This document shows, in pieces, positions 39,813 through 49,497 of a stretch of 54,251 nt of DNA (the stretch's first letter is position 1; every line of letters starts with the position of its first letter). The notes beneath the pieces are model-generated. The model was given only the letters and a program-made list of their open reading frames with translations, had not been told where the DNA came from and searched no databases. Source of the stretch: Marivirga sp. ANT-B6 (lineage in GTDB: Bacteria > Bacteroidota > Bacteroidia > Cytophagales > Cyclobacteriaceae); contig LXQK01000027.1 of NCBI GenBank assembly GCA_001683905.1, positions 1 to 54,251 of the forward strand, written 5' to 3'. Made by a program: the position numbers and the translations under genes.

Positions 39813-40880
39813 CTACCTGAAAGAAAGCTTCTGTTGAGAGACAGCCATCAGATTGGCCAGTCGATACAATACCCTGGCGCCGACATTGCCGTCCCACGCT
39901 CCTTCGTCGCCTGGTGCCACCTCGCAAAGATCGAAACCTATGATTTTTCTACCACTTCTCACCAATGTTTTAAGGAGGTACATAGCCTCTTCAAACTCGA
40001 ACCCACCTGCTACTGGCGTGCCCGTATGGGGGCAAAGCTTAGGGTCAAGCCCATCGATATCAAAACTTATATAGACATGAGACGGCAACGTGGCAACCAT
40101 TTCCTGGCACAAATTCTTCCAACTTTCACCCTCAAACATGCGTTCTTTCAGATTACGGTCGAGGTAGGTCACAATTCTTCCGGCAGATGCTTCCACCATA
40201 GCCGCCTCCGTTTCGGCATAGTCGCGGATACCGACCTGTACCAACTTGCTTACGCTGGCGAATTTTAGCGCGTTATACATGATAGAGGCATGAGAATATT
40301 GGAACCCTTCATAAGAATCTCTTAGATCGGCATGGGCATCAATTTGCAAAATGCCAAAATCGGCATACTGTTCCGTAAGTGCATCGATCAAGCCTAAGGG
40401 TGTGCTATGGTCCCCACCAAGAACACCAACCATTTTACCTCCTGCAAGCTCCTTTTTTGCCTGGCTTTTTACCCATTCATTTAGCGAAACAGAATCCTCG
40501 TTTACCTCGCGTGGAATACCTTGCAGTTCTTTTGCCGCAGCCGCGGGCTCACCTGCCTCCAACCACCTGATATGTCGCGCTGCTGTTTCTCTTAACCTGT
40601 CACTTTCCCGGCGCCACTCAAAAGAGATGGGCAGCATAGCGATACCTAATTTCCACGCATCGGGAATATCATCTATATATAGGTCGAGCTGTGATGATGC
40701 ATTTTTAGTAGCCATCGGTCCATCAGCGGCACCGGAGCTGTAAGACACCGTCACCTCCCAGGGAACGGGTATGAGGACGAGTTGTGCATTTTCGGTAGTA
40801 AATGGCAAGCCAAACAACGCCCCAGCAGCACCGACACCACTCGGATCAAAGGTTTCAAATATAGCTTCTCTCGAATCCAA
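39813..40880 (-). CDS. Arginase/agmatinase/formimidoylglutamase family ureohydrolase
   Basis: VLGGDHSTPLGLIDAL, LQIDAHADLRDSYEGFQYSHASIMYNAL, SFDIDGLDPKLCPHTGTPVAGGFEFEEA: Mn-binding motifs. Confidence 0.93.
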   Translation of the reverse strand: MDSREAIFETFDPSGVGAAGALFGLPFTTENAQLVLIPVPWEVTVSYSSGAADGPMATKNASSQLDLYIDDIPDAWKLGIAMLPISFEWRRESDRLRETAARHIRWLEAGEPAAAAKELQGIPREVNEDSVSLNEWVKSQAKKELAGGKMVGVLGGDHSTPLGLIDALTEQYADFGILQIDAHADLRDSYEGFQYSHASIMYNALKFASVSKLVQVGIRDYAETEAAMVEASAGRIVTYLDRNLKERMFEGESWKNLCQEMVATLPSHVYISFDIDGLDPKLCPHTGTPVAGGFEFEEAMYLLKTLVRSGRKIIGFDLCEVAPGDEGAWDGNVGARVLYRLANLMAVSQQKLSFR

Positions 40881-40961
40881 AACTTAAAGTTTTTAGCGTA
40901 TGAAATAAACATGTTAAATAAAAAGGCAACCCTTCTATTAAATCCATACAACTTCAGGATC

Positions 40962-41462
40962 TCATTCTTGTTCCTTTAAAGGAACATCATAGGATTTCAA
41001 TTGGGCATTGGCTTCAGATATCTCTCTCCAGGCGCCCACCTGAAAATCGATTTCTACAATCCCTCCCGGTTGGATCGATCCTATATTTTGCTTTGTGATA
41101 AACTCTGCAAAATATGAAAACGAGGGATTATGGCCTATCAGGATGACCCGGCTCCAGCTATCACTGAGCGCATTGATTAAATTAAGCAAGGTTCGGGCGG
41201 AGGCTTCGTACAGATCCTCATCGTATATTATACTTTCATGATCAAACTTCATTTGCTCGGCCATCAACTCGGCTGTTCTCCGGGCCCTTTCAGCATGGCT
41301 TGAAATAATAATATCAGGTTTTTGATGTTTTTCGATAAATTTTCCGCCAATTCTCGAGGCATCGCTAAACCCTCTCGCGGTTAAAGCACGGTGGACATCG
41401 GTCTGTCTTCCAGTATTTTCTACTGCTTGTGTATGTCGCACAAGAAATAATTTCTTAGCCAT
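40962..41462 (-). CDS. SixA-like histidine phosphatase
   Basis: KKLFLVRHTQAVENTGRQTDVHRALTARGFSDASRIG...IISSHAERARRTAELMAEQM...VILIGHNPSFSYFAEFI. Confidence 0.92.
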   Translation of the reverse strand: MAKKLFLVRHTQAVENTGRQTDVHRALTARGFSDASRIGGKFIEKHQKPDIIISSHAERARRTAELMAEQMKFDHESIIYDEDLYEASARTLLNLINALSDSWSRVILIGHNPSFSYFAEFITKQNIGSIQPGGIVEIDFQVGAWREISEANAQLKSYDVPLKEQE

Positions 41463-41601
41463 AAATGATGAATTCTTTTTCTCCTATATCCAAAATTGTG
41501 GCTAAATATAACCAATCATTGCTGATAAAATTTGGCTTCTTTGCATTTTTCAATAAAATTTAATGATATTTGGAAATTCCCATTTTATTAAATTTTCTCT
41601 T

Positions 41602-43929
41602 ATGTCAAAAAATCTTGTAATCGTAGAGTCCCCCGCAAAAGCAAAAACGATTGAAGGCTATCTAGGTAAAGACTATAAAGTTGCTTCAAGTTACGGGCAT
41701 GTGAGGGATCTTCCGAAGGATGATAGTGCCATAGATATAGAAAATGGATTTAAGCCAACATACGCAATCACTGCCGATAAAGTAGATGTTATAAAGCAGC
41801 TAAAGAAGATGTGTAAGGAGGCTGAAATGGTTTACCTGGCGAGTGATGATGACCGTGAAGGAGAGGCCATTTCCTGGCACCTTAAAGAAGCTCTGGGCCT
41901 CAATGACACCAACACCAGGAGAATAGTATTTAGAGAAATAACAAAGAATGCCATATTAAATGCCATACAATCACCACGGGGTATCGATCTTGACCTGGTA
42001 AATGCACAACAGGCAAGGCGTATTCTGGACAGGCTCGTTGGTTTTGAACTCTCCCCTATTCTATGGAAAAAAATTAAAACAGGACTTTCTGCCGGGCGTG
42101 TGCAATCAGTGGCCGTACGCTTTGTGGTAGATAGAGAGAGGGAGATCGATAAGTTTAATGCCAAGTCTTCTTATAAAGTAACTGCAACGTTTGTACTTGA
42201 AAAGGGAAAAATCCTTTCAGCTGACTTAAGCGAAAGGTTTCCAACAGAAGAAGAAGCTCAGGTTTTCTTGCAGAAATGTGTTGGAGCAGCCTATGCCATT
42301 ACCAATCTGGAAAAGAAGCCCGCTAAAAAGACACCTGCACCGCCCTTTACTACGTCTACACTACAGCAGGAGGCAGGCAGAAAGCTAGGCTTTTCCGTCG
42401 CTCAAACGATGACCCTGGCACAGCGGCTCTACGAAGCGGGAAAGATCTCCTACATGAGAACGGATTCTCTCAACCTGTCGGAAGATGCTATCCAAAGTGC
42501 CAGCAATGAAATAGGAAAAGCTTATGGAAAAGAGTTCATTCATACCAGGCATTTTAAAACAAAATCTTCATCAGCGCAGGAAGCTCACGAAGCCATACGC
42601 CCTACCAATTTTGCTGAACATGAAGTAGATGGCGAAAGAAATGAGCAAAGACTTTACGACCTGATTTGGAAACGTGCCATTGCCTCGCAAATGGCAGATG
42701 CAGAGCTGGAAAAAACCATCGCCACCATCGGCATCTCCACTGTTCCGCAAACACTAACTGCTAGCGGCGAGGTCATCAAGTTTGAAGGCTTTCTGAAGGT
42801 ATACATGGAGTCTCATGATGACGATGAGGAGGAAGAAGAAGACGATAAAAAGGGCATGTTACCGCCCTTAAACGTGGGCCAGGCACTGGATTTAAACAAA
42901 ATGCTGGCCCGACAGGGTTTCACCCGACCACCAGCCCGGTATACAGAAGCAAGTCTGGTAAAGAAACTGGAAGAAATGGGAATAGGACGACCATCAACCT
43001 ATGCACCTACGATTTCAACTATCCAAAAACGAGGTTATATCATCAAAGAAAGTAGAGATGGCAAAGAGCGAAAATACGGCGAAATTACCCTTCAAAACGA
43101 CGTCATCAAAAATGTAGAAGCTGTAGAAATCACAGGTACAGAAAAAAATAAGCTCTTCCCTACCAACATTGCTATGGTAGTAAATGATTTTTTAGTAGAG
43201 CATTTCCCTAATGTGATTGACTTTTCTTTTACTGCTACGGTGGAAAAAGAATTTGACGAAATTGCCAATGGTGAAAAGCAATGGGATAAGATGATTGACA
43301 ATTTTTATAGCCAATTCCATCCTAAAGTTACCAGAACTGAGAATATTGAGCGATCATCGGTAGGCTCATCCCGGGAGATTGGCAAAGATCCTAAAACAGG
43401 AAAACCAGTGATAGCCAGGCTGGGAAAATTTGGACCTCTGGTACAAATCGGCGATAGCGAGGATGAGGAGAAACCATTGTTTGCAAGTCTAAGAAAAGGC
43501 CAGTTCATAGAAAATATTACTATGGAAGATGCGATGGAATTGTTTAAGCTCCCACGTGAGATTGGAGCGTTCGAAGAAACCCCCATGGTAGCAGCCATTG
43601 GCAGGTTTGGCCCTTACATCAGGCATGATAGTAAATTTTATTCCCTTGGAAAAGAGGATGATCCGCTGAGCATAACCTCAGACAGAGCAATTGAACTTAT
43701 CCAGGACAAAAGAAAAGCAGACGCTGAAAAACACATAAAGTCATTTGAAGAGAATCCTGAAGTGCAGATTCTCAATGGTCGCTGGGGACCTTATATTAAA
43801 GTGGGAAAGAAAAATGTGAAAATTCCCAAAGACAAAGAGCCCTCATCACTTACTTTGGCAGAATGTATTGAACTTTCAGAAAAACCACAACCTAAAAAAG
43901 GCAAGTTTGCCAAGAAGAAAAAAGGATAG
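41602..43929 (+). CDS. topA: DNA topoisomerase I
   Basis: MSKNLVIVESPAKAKTIEGYLGKDYKVASSYGHVRDLP...SDDDREGEAISWHL...LSAGRVQSVAVRFVVDRE...ISYMRTDSLNLS; Met 41602 preferred over 41563. Confidence 0.98.
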   Translation: MSKNLVIVESPAKAKTIEGYLGKDYKVASSYGHVRDLPKDDSAIDIENGFKPTYAITADKVDVIKQLKKMCKEAEMVYLASDDDREGEAISWHLKEALGLNDTNTRRIVFREITKNAILNAIQSPRGIDLDLVNAQQARRILDRLVGFELSPILWKKIKTGLSAGRVQSVAVRFVVDREREIDKFNAKSSYKVTATFVLEKGKILSADLSERFPTEEEAQVFLQKCVGAAYAITNLEKKPAKKTPAPPFTTSTLQQEAGRKLGFSVAQTMTLAQRLYEAGKISYMRTDSLNLSEDAIQSASNEIGKAYGKEFIHTRHFKTKSSSAQEAHEAIRPTNFAEHEVDGERNEQRLYDLIWKRAIASQMADAELEKTIATIGISTVPQTLTASGEVIKFEGFLKVYMESHDDDEEEEEDDKKGMLPPLNVGQALDLNKMLARQGFTRPPARYTEASLVKKLEEMGIGRPSTYAPTISTIQKRGYIIKESRDGKERKYGEITLQNDVIKNVEAVEITGTEKNKLFPTNIAMVVNDFLVEHFPNVIDFSFTATVEKEFDEIANGEKQWDKMIDNFYSQFHPKVTRTENIERSSVGSSREIGKDPKTGKPVIARLGKFGPLVQIGDSEDEEKPLFASLRKGQFIENITMEDAMELFKLPREIGAFEETPMVAAIGRFGPYIRHDSKFYSLGKEDDPLSITSDRAIELIQDKRKADAEKHIKSFEENPEVQILNGRWGPYIKVGKKNVKIPKDKEPSSLTLAECIELSEKPQPKKGKFAKKKKG

Positions 43930-44102
43930 CCGGTGGCTGTTTTCTTCTTTTTTTAAATCGTTTTAAAAAAGTGTTCAGCCCCACCACTACATTACTTGCG
44001 CACTTCAGATCAATACCTTACATAGGTTTTGATTGCAGGGTTTTAGCGCTTAATTTATGCTCTAAATAAGATATTCTTGAATAGTTATTTAGACTATTCC
44101 AC

Positions 44103-46634
44103 ATGAATAAACATTTAAAGGGCATTATAGAGTTGAAAACGATTAGCAGCAGAATCGTTATATCCATTTTTTTATTGGGATCGTTAACGCTCATGACGCT
44201 GATCTTCAGCCTCTTTCATCTTGAGAAACTAACTGAAGCGAAAGACGATATTACTGATGTCTATACCCCTTCCCTATTACATATTGAACAGATCAGAAAT
44301 AGCTTGCAGGAGACCAATATTTTCCTTCAAGGTTATATCGATCAGGGTGATGAACTGCAAAAGGTAGCTATAACCAATATCTGGAAGGAAAATCTTGTCA
44401 TATCACAGGAGAAGTTGAAGTATGAAATTGCTCAATTTTCAGATAAAGAAACCAAAGATCTGTTTATTCCAATTTCTTCCAACCTTCATAAACTTCAATT
44501 AGACCAGCTCAACATTGCCCAACGTGTGACTGACGAACTTAAAAATACCGGATATTATAGGATTAGCTTTACTATGCGTGAAGACACTACCGACGAGATT
44601 CCTGCTATGCTGGAACTTTTGGCCGTCGAAAGAAATATTCAAAGGCAGCTAAAAGCGCAGGTTTTACCGACCATAAATGCTATCAATATCGATGCCACCA
44701 AGCTTCAAACTCAAATTCAAAATAAGATCATTGAGGCTACAGTAGCATTAGACTCCCATATCAATAGCCTAAAATTAGCGTGTTATTCGTGTTTTCTCTT
44801 ATCAGTTATCATGGGTATCGGTTTGGGCTTGTGGCTGGTAAGAAATGTTGTCAATAATTTAAAGCATATTAAAGATGTTGTAAAGGAAATTAGTAGTGGC
44901 AACATTCCTGAACTTGTACCTGAAAATAGAAATGAAACCAATATCATTATCCGCCAGATCAATATATTAATAGGCCATTTAGGTAGCGTCAAAGAACTTG
45001 CAGTAAAGGTAGGCCAGGGAGAATTCAGCCACAATATCAGCGTATTTAATAATGAAGGTGAACTTGGGGAGTCTTTATCTGGCATGAAAGAGAGTCTGGG
45101 AAAGGTTGCTTTGGAAGACAAACAAAGGAACTGGGTGAACCACGGGTACACGCATTTTGTCGAGATCATGCGAAGCAATACCAAAAATACAGTGCAGCTA
45201 TGTGAAGAATTTATCGGCCAGTTGGTGAAATATGTTGGTGCTAATCAAGGCGCTATATTTCTGGTACAGGACGAAGAAGGCCACGAACCTTATCTAAAGT
45301 TGGCTTCTTGTTTTGCCTACAACCGTAAAAAATACTTCGACAAAAAGATCCTTAAAGGAGAAGGACTTGCAGGTCAGTCATGGCAGGAAAAGGATACTTT
45401 ATATCTCACCGATATTCCGCAGGACTATCTGCAAATTAAATCAGGTATTGGTGGCAGTAGCCCGAAATGCATATTGATGGTACCGATAGCTACCAATGAC
45501 GAGGTCGTCGGAATCCTTGAAATTGCAGCCTTCAAGCCAATCGAAAACTTTGAGATAGAATTTATCAAAAAGATCGCCGAAAGCCTGGCAGCATCCATAT
45601 CTACCAACAGAAACAACGAGAAAACCGAAATTTTGCTGCTCGAGGCACAAAACATGACGGAAGAGATGCGGGCGCAGGAAGAAGAGATGCGCCAGAATAT
45701 GGAAGAACTGGAAGCCACACAGGAGGAGATGCAACGTGCGCAACAGGAAATGAGGCAGAAAGAAGCCAATCTAAATGGGCTTATCAACAATACTGAAGAT
45801 ACTATTTTTGCAATTGACAAAGATTATAAAATCACCATTGTCAACACGACGCTGAGGGCTAAATATGCCGCTATGAATATTAATCTGGAGGTAGGCTCCA
45901 ATATTTTTGACCTCTTACCAAAAGACAAATGGGAGATTTGGAAGGAAAGGTACGACCGGGCGCTGGCTGGGGAAAGTTATGTTCGAGAGGAAGAAGTGTC
46001 AGGTAGCTATGGGAAGCAGTTTTCTCATACTTACCACAATCCTATAAAAGATGAAATGGGCAATATAGTCGGCGCTTCTGTCATATCCAGAGATGTAACA
46101 GAAATGATGTTAGCCAAACAAAATACCCAGCAGAGGGAGTTAATTCTGCACTCCCTGATGAATATTGCCGAGGATGGCTTTATTGCTATAGACAAGGATT
46201 ATAAGGTCACGATGATCAATGAAACACTCCGCGAAAGGCTTGCCAAATTCGGAGCAATAGTGGCTGAAGGGGACAATATTTTTGAAAAGATAGCAAAAGA
46301 AAAGCACCAGTTGTGGAAGGATATCTATGATAGCGCTTTAAAGGGTGAAAGCTTCTCTACCCAACAGGAGCTTCAGCTACATGGCAGAAAAGTATATATG
46401 GAAGAGCTACACGCCCCAATCCTTGACGGTGAGGGACAAGTAATTGGAGCCTCTACCATGTCTCGAGACATAACCGCTTTAAAGGAAGCCATCGAAGCCT
46501 TGCAGGAGAGTGAAAAAGAGATACTTACCCTTCAGAAATTTGCCGGCGATAAAAATGCTACTGTAATATCAGCCCAAGCTCATCCCTTGCCTGCCGAGCC
46601 AGCGAAGGCGAAGCCAAGAACGGGAAACAGATAA
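44103..46634 (+). CDS. Membrane-bound HAMP-GAF-PAS-PAS sensory protein without recognisable output domain
   Basis: Two TM helices flanking a helical periplasmic region; GAF-like ...NQGAIFLVQDEEG..GEGLAGQSWQEKDTLYLTDIP; Glu/Gln-rich coiled coil; two PAS (NNTEDTIFAIDKDYKITIVN; NIAEDGFIAIDKDYKVTMIN). Confidence 0.87.
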   Translation: MNKHLKGIIELKTISSRIVISIFLLGSLTLMTLIFSLFHLEKLTEAKDDITDVYTPSLLHIEQIRNSLQETNIFLQGYIDQGDELQKVAITNIWKENLVISQEKLKYEIAQFSDKETKDLFIPISSNLHKLQLDQLNIAQRVTDELKNTGYYRISFTMREDTTDEIPAMLELLAVERNIQRQLKAQVLPTINAINIDATKLQTQIQNKIIEATVALDSHINSLKLACYSCFLLSVIMGIGLGLWLVRNVVNNLKHIKDVVKEISSGNIPELVPENRNETNIIIRQINILIGHLGSVKELAVKVGQGEFSHNISVFNNEGELGESLSGMKESLGKVALEDKQRNWVNHGYTHFVEIMRSNTKNTVQLCEEFIGQLVKYVGANQGAIFLVQDEEGHEPYLKLASCFAYNRKKYFDKKILKGEGLAGQSWQEKDTLYLTDIPQDYLQIKSGIGGSSPKCILMVPIATNDEVVGILEIAAFKPIENFEIEFIKKIAESLAASISTNRNNEKTEILLLEAQNMTEEMRAQEEEMRQNMEELEATQEEMQRAQQEMRQKEANLNGLINNTEDTIFAIDKDYKITIVNTTLRAKYAAMNINLEVGSNIFDLLPKDKWEIWKERYDRALAGESYVREEEVSGSYGKQFSHTYHNPIKDEMGNIVGASVISRDVTEMMLAKQNTQQRELILHSLMNIAEDGFIAIDKDYKVTMINETLRERLAKFGAIVAEGDNIFEKIAKEKHQLWKDIYDSALKGESFSTQQELQLHGRKVYMEELHAPILDGEGQVIGASTMSRDITALKEAIEALQESEKEILTLQKFAGDKNATVISAQAHPLPAEPAKAKPRTGNR

Positions 46635-46668
46635 AAAAATTAGCATGCCACCAAACATTTTCTATTAA

Positions 46669-46697
46669 ATTCCTGTATGAATTAAAAATACAGGAAT
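46669..46697. promoter_or_regulatory. Perfect inverted repeat overlapping cobB RBS and start codon
   Basis: ATTCCTGTAT-N9-ATACAGGAAT. Confidence 0.75.
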
Positions 46698-47406
46698 GAT
46701 AAAACCAAAGATCGTAGTACTTACGGGTGCAGGGGTAAGTGCCGAAAGTGGCATTGCGACCTTCAGGGATGCAGATGGGCTATGGGAAGGCCATGACATC
46801 ATGGAAGTAGCCACCCCGCAAGGTTGGGAAGCAAACCCCGCGCTCGTGCTGGATTTTTACAACCAAAGGCGCAAAGCAGCGAAAAAAGCCGATCCAAATC
46901 CCGCGCACCTTGCATTGGCTGAATTAGAAAAACATTTTGATGTTCAGATTATCACGCAAAATGTCGATAATTTACATGAGAGGGCGGGTTCTGGAAAAGT
47001 GATCCATTTACATGGTGAGTTATTTAAATCGCGGAGCTGTGTCGATGAGGGATTAATTTATGATATAGATGGTTGGGAAATTAAAATCGGAGATAGGTGC
47101 GAAAAGGGCTCTCAGCTGCGTCCGCATATCGTTTGGTTCGGAGAGATGGTTCCGATGATGGAGAAGGCTGTACAGGCGACCATGGACGCTGATGCCTTCC
47201 TGGTGGTGGGTACCTCATTATTAGTTTACCCCGCCGCGGGGCTTATCGATTATACCCCGCCGGGCACACCATTATATATTGTTGATCCAAAAATCTCCAA
47301 TGAGTTGAAGGGAAGAAAGCATATTCATATCGTTGAAGAAAAAGCGACGACTGGAGTACCAAAATTAGCTCACCAGCTACTAGCCCACTTTAAACTAAAT
47401 TTTTAG
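46696..47406 (+). CDS. cobB: NAD-dependent protein deacylase (SIR2 family)
   Basis: VVLTGAGVSAESGIATFRDADGLWEGHDIMEVATP...ITQNVDNLHERAGSGKVIHLHGELF...LRPHIVWFGEMVP. Confidence 0.96.
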   Translation: MIKPKIVVLTGAGVSAESGIATFRDADGLWEGHDIMEVATPQGWEANPALVLDFYNQRRKAAKKADPNPAHLALAELEKHFDVQIITQNVDNLHERAGSGKVIHLHGELFKSRSCVDEGLIYDIDGWEIKIGDRCEKGSQLRPHIVWFGEMVPMMEKAVQATMDADAFLVVGTSLLVYPAAGLIDYTPPGTPLYIVDPKISNELKGRKHIHIVEEKATTGVPKLAHQLLAHFKLNF

Positions 47407-47414
47407 CACTTGCC

Positions 47415-48191
47415 TCACCTCGGGCGAAATAAATAACTCACAGCTTTTACAGTCAATCCTTCGGGTAAAATTCTGCTCAACACAGCACCGATTTTATTTG
47501 AAAATCCTGGAATGATGACTGCATACTCATACTCGAGCCCTCTTAGGGCGGATTTCGCAACTGCTTCCGGAGTCATTTTTACATAGTTGATATCATTACC
47601 TACCCCCTCATACCCCGCTTCATCAAAAAAACTGGAATCGGTAGGGCCTGGACATAGGCAACTGACATTGATTTTTTTCCGCTTTAATTCCTGACGTAAA
47701 GCTCTCGAAAATGACAAGACAAAAGACTTTGTTGCAGCATATACGCTAAAGTAAGGCATGCTTTGGAAGGCTGCCGTACTCGAAACATTAAGAATATGCG
47801 CTTTACCAGCTTGCTGCAGCAGGGGTATGAAAAGATACGTCAGTTTAACCATCACCTCCTGATTAAGTGCCAACATACTTACTTGCTTGTCTATCGAAGA
47901 TGATGCAAACTTTCCATAAACTCCAACACCGGCATTGTTTATCAACATACCCACTTGAAGCTGTTGTTCAACACACCAGGCATAAATCTTCTCAGGTGCC
48001 TGTTCAGATAACAGGTCTATGGCAAAGACTTTTATATCGACCTTATGGTTGAGGCCGATTTCCGCCGACAACTGTTGCAGTATGTCTTTCGATCTTGCAA
48101 CAAGCACTAGGGGTGTTCCGGCAGCAGCCAACTCAAGAGCCAATGCCTTACCAATTCCTTTACTTGCACCCGTTATTAATGCATATGCCAT
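47415..48191 (-). CDS. SDR family oxidoreductase
   Basis: ALITGASKGIGKALALELA...INNAGVGVYGKF...NVSSTAAFQSMPYFSVYAATKSFV. Confidence 0.93.
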   Translation of the reverse strand: MAYALITGASKGIGKALALELAAAGTPLVLVARSKDILQQLSAEIGLNHKVDIKVFAIDLLSEQAPEKIYAWCVEQQLQVGMLINNAGVGVYGKFASSSIDKQVSMLALNQEVMVKLTYLFIPLLQQAGKAHILNVSSTAAFQSMPYFSVYAATKSFVLSFSRALRQELKRKKINVSCLCPGPTDSSFFDEAGYEGVGNDINYVKMTPEAVAKSALRGLEYEYAVIIPGFSNKIGAVLSRILPEGLTVKAVSYLFRPR

Positions 48192-48236
48192 ATGAAATTC
48201 TCTTGAAATGAAGCCGAATATATAAAATGTATTTGA

Positions 48237-49331
48237 TTATGATGATCTGGAAAGGCGGCCCAAGTCCCAGGGAACTGTTTTAGAATACCAAAGCTCCCCA
48301 TCTTGTATAGTCAGTGGCGACGGTATATTGTTGGCGAAAAGTTTTCCCGTGCCCAATCCCTGAGGTAATTCAGGCTCGACGCTGGCAGCGAATTGGCTTA
48401 CAGCGTTCAACCCTATATTGGATTCCAGTGCCGACGTTATCCACCATCCAATATTCATTTGGCTGGCGAAGTTTATCCATTCTTTTGTTGCAGCGAAGCC
48501 GCCTAATAGCGTAGGCTTTAAGATAATATAGGCAGGCTGAATCGCTTCAAGTAACTCTTTTTTTCGCTTAAGGGAAAAGGTGCCGATCAACTCCTCATCA
48601 AGGGCAATAGGAATTGGTGCTTCTTTACAAAGTATATGCATCAGTTCAACCTGGCCAGGTTGAACAGGTTGCTCGACAGAGTGAATATTATATTGACTTA
48701 AGATGTCGAGCTTTTCGTATGCATTTTCAGCAGAAAAGGCACCGTTTGCATCCAATCGAATCTCGATGTCACCGGCACTATATTCTTTTCGAATATACTG
48801 CAATACCTCGCATTCCGAATCAAAATCTATGGCTCCTATCTTTATTTTAATACAGTTAAATCCCTGCGCTAACTTATCTTTGATCTGCTGAAGCATAAAA
48901 GATTTATTACCCATCCATATCAATCCGTTAATCCTAATGGATGCCTCTCCTGAAGAAAAATCATTATAGAAAAGTCGTCTTTTACTTCCCTGTAATAAAT
49001 CTAAAAAAGCGGTTTCGAAAGCAAATATCACCGAGGGGTAGCCTTTGTCGATCGTTTGATAAATTAATTTTTTTGCCTCTTCTACATTATCGGGCACAGC
49101 CATCGTTGAAAATTTTCGGCATACTTGCTGGATATAAGACTGCAACCCTGGACGGTAATCGATGCTTAGTCCCTGCAATGGGGCACATTCCCCAATGCCC
49201 ACCCCATCAGTATCATCTACTGCCAATAATTTGATAAAATAAGTATCCCGTGTTTTTAAGATACCACGTGAGGTACCTGCATCAAACAGAAACTGAAGTG
49301 TGTATTTAGAGTATGAGGCATATAAATGCAT
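48237..49331 (-). CDS. menC: o-Succinylbenzoate synthase-like enolase-superfamily protein
   Basis: SRGILKTRDTYFIKL...GIGECAPLQGLS...CIKIKIGAIDFDSE...IRLDANGAFS...EQPVQPG...ALDEELIG...ILKPTLLGGF. Confidence 0.85.
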   Translation of the reverse strand: MHLYASYSKYTLQFLFDAGTSRGILKTRDTYFIKLLAVDDTDGVGIGECAPLQGLSIDYRPGLQSYIQQVCRKFSTMAVPDNVEEAKKLIYQTIDKGYPSVIFAFETAFLDLLQGSKRRLFYNDFSSGEASIRINGLIWMGNKSFMLQQIKDKLAQGFNCIKIKIGAIDFDSECEVLQYIRKEYSAGDIEIRLDANGAFSAENAYEKLDILSQYNIHSVEQPVQPGQVELMHILCKEAPIPIALDEELIGTFSLKRKKELLEAIQPAYIILKPTLLGGFAATKEWINFASQMNIGWWITSALESNIGLNAVSQFAASVEPELPQGLGTGKLFANNIPSPLTIQDGELWYSKTVPWDLGRLSRSS

Positions 49332-49497
49332 ATCTGCTGGCGTTAGTAACAATACTTTTAAAGTATACCGCTGTCTATGAAAGAATGTTTAATTACAAAT
49401 CATAAACTACTACTTATTTTCTGAAATATTAGCTGAATCATTATTACAAATATCCATATAACATTTAATTTAGCACCAACTTATCAATTTTAACCAT

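Noticed and set aside
39616-39837. 73-aa plus-strand ORF between tex and the arginase-family gene
   Set aside because: No recognisable family, overlaps the 3' end of the arginase-family gene; cannot be distinguished from chance
39813-40880. Arginine/citrulline catabolic cluster formed by ctlX and the arginase-family gene
   Set aside because: The two genes are about 29 kb apart with unrelated genes between; no evidence of co-regulation
43928-43955. AGCC-GGT-GGCT plus T-rich run after topA as a terminator
   Set aside because: Stem only 4 bp; not reliable without transcript ends
44783-45184. 133-aa minus ORF antisense to the sensor gene
   Set aside because: Antisense of a domain-supported CDS, no RBS or domain evidence
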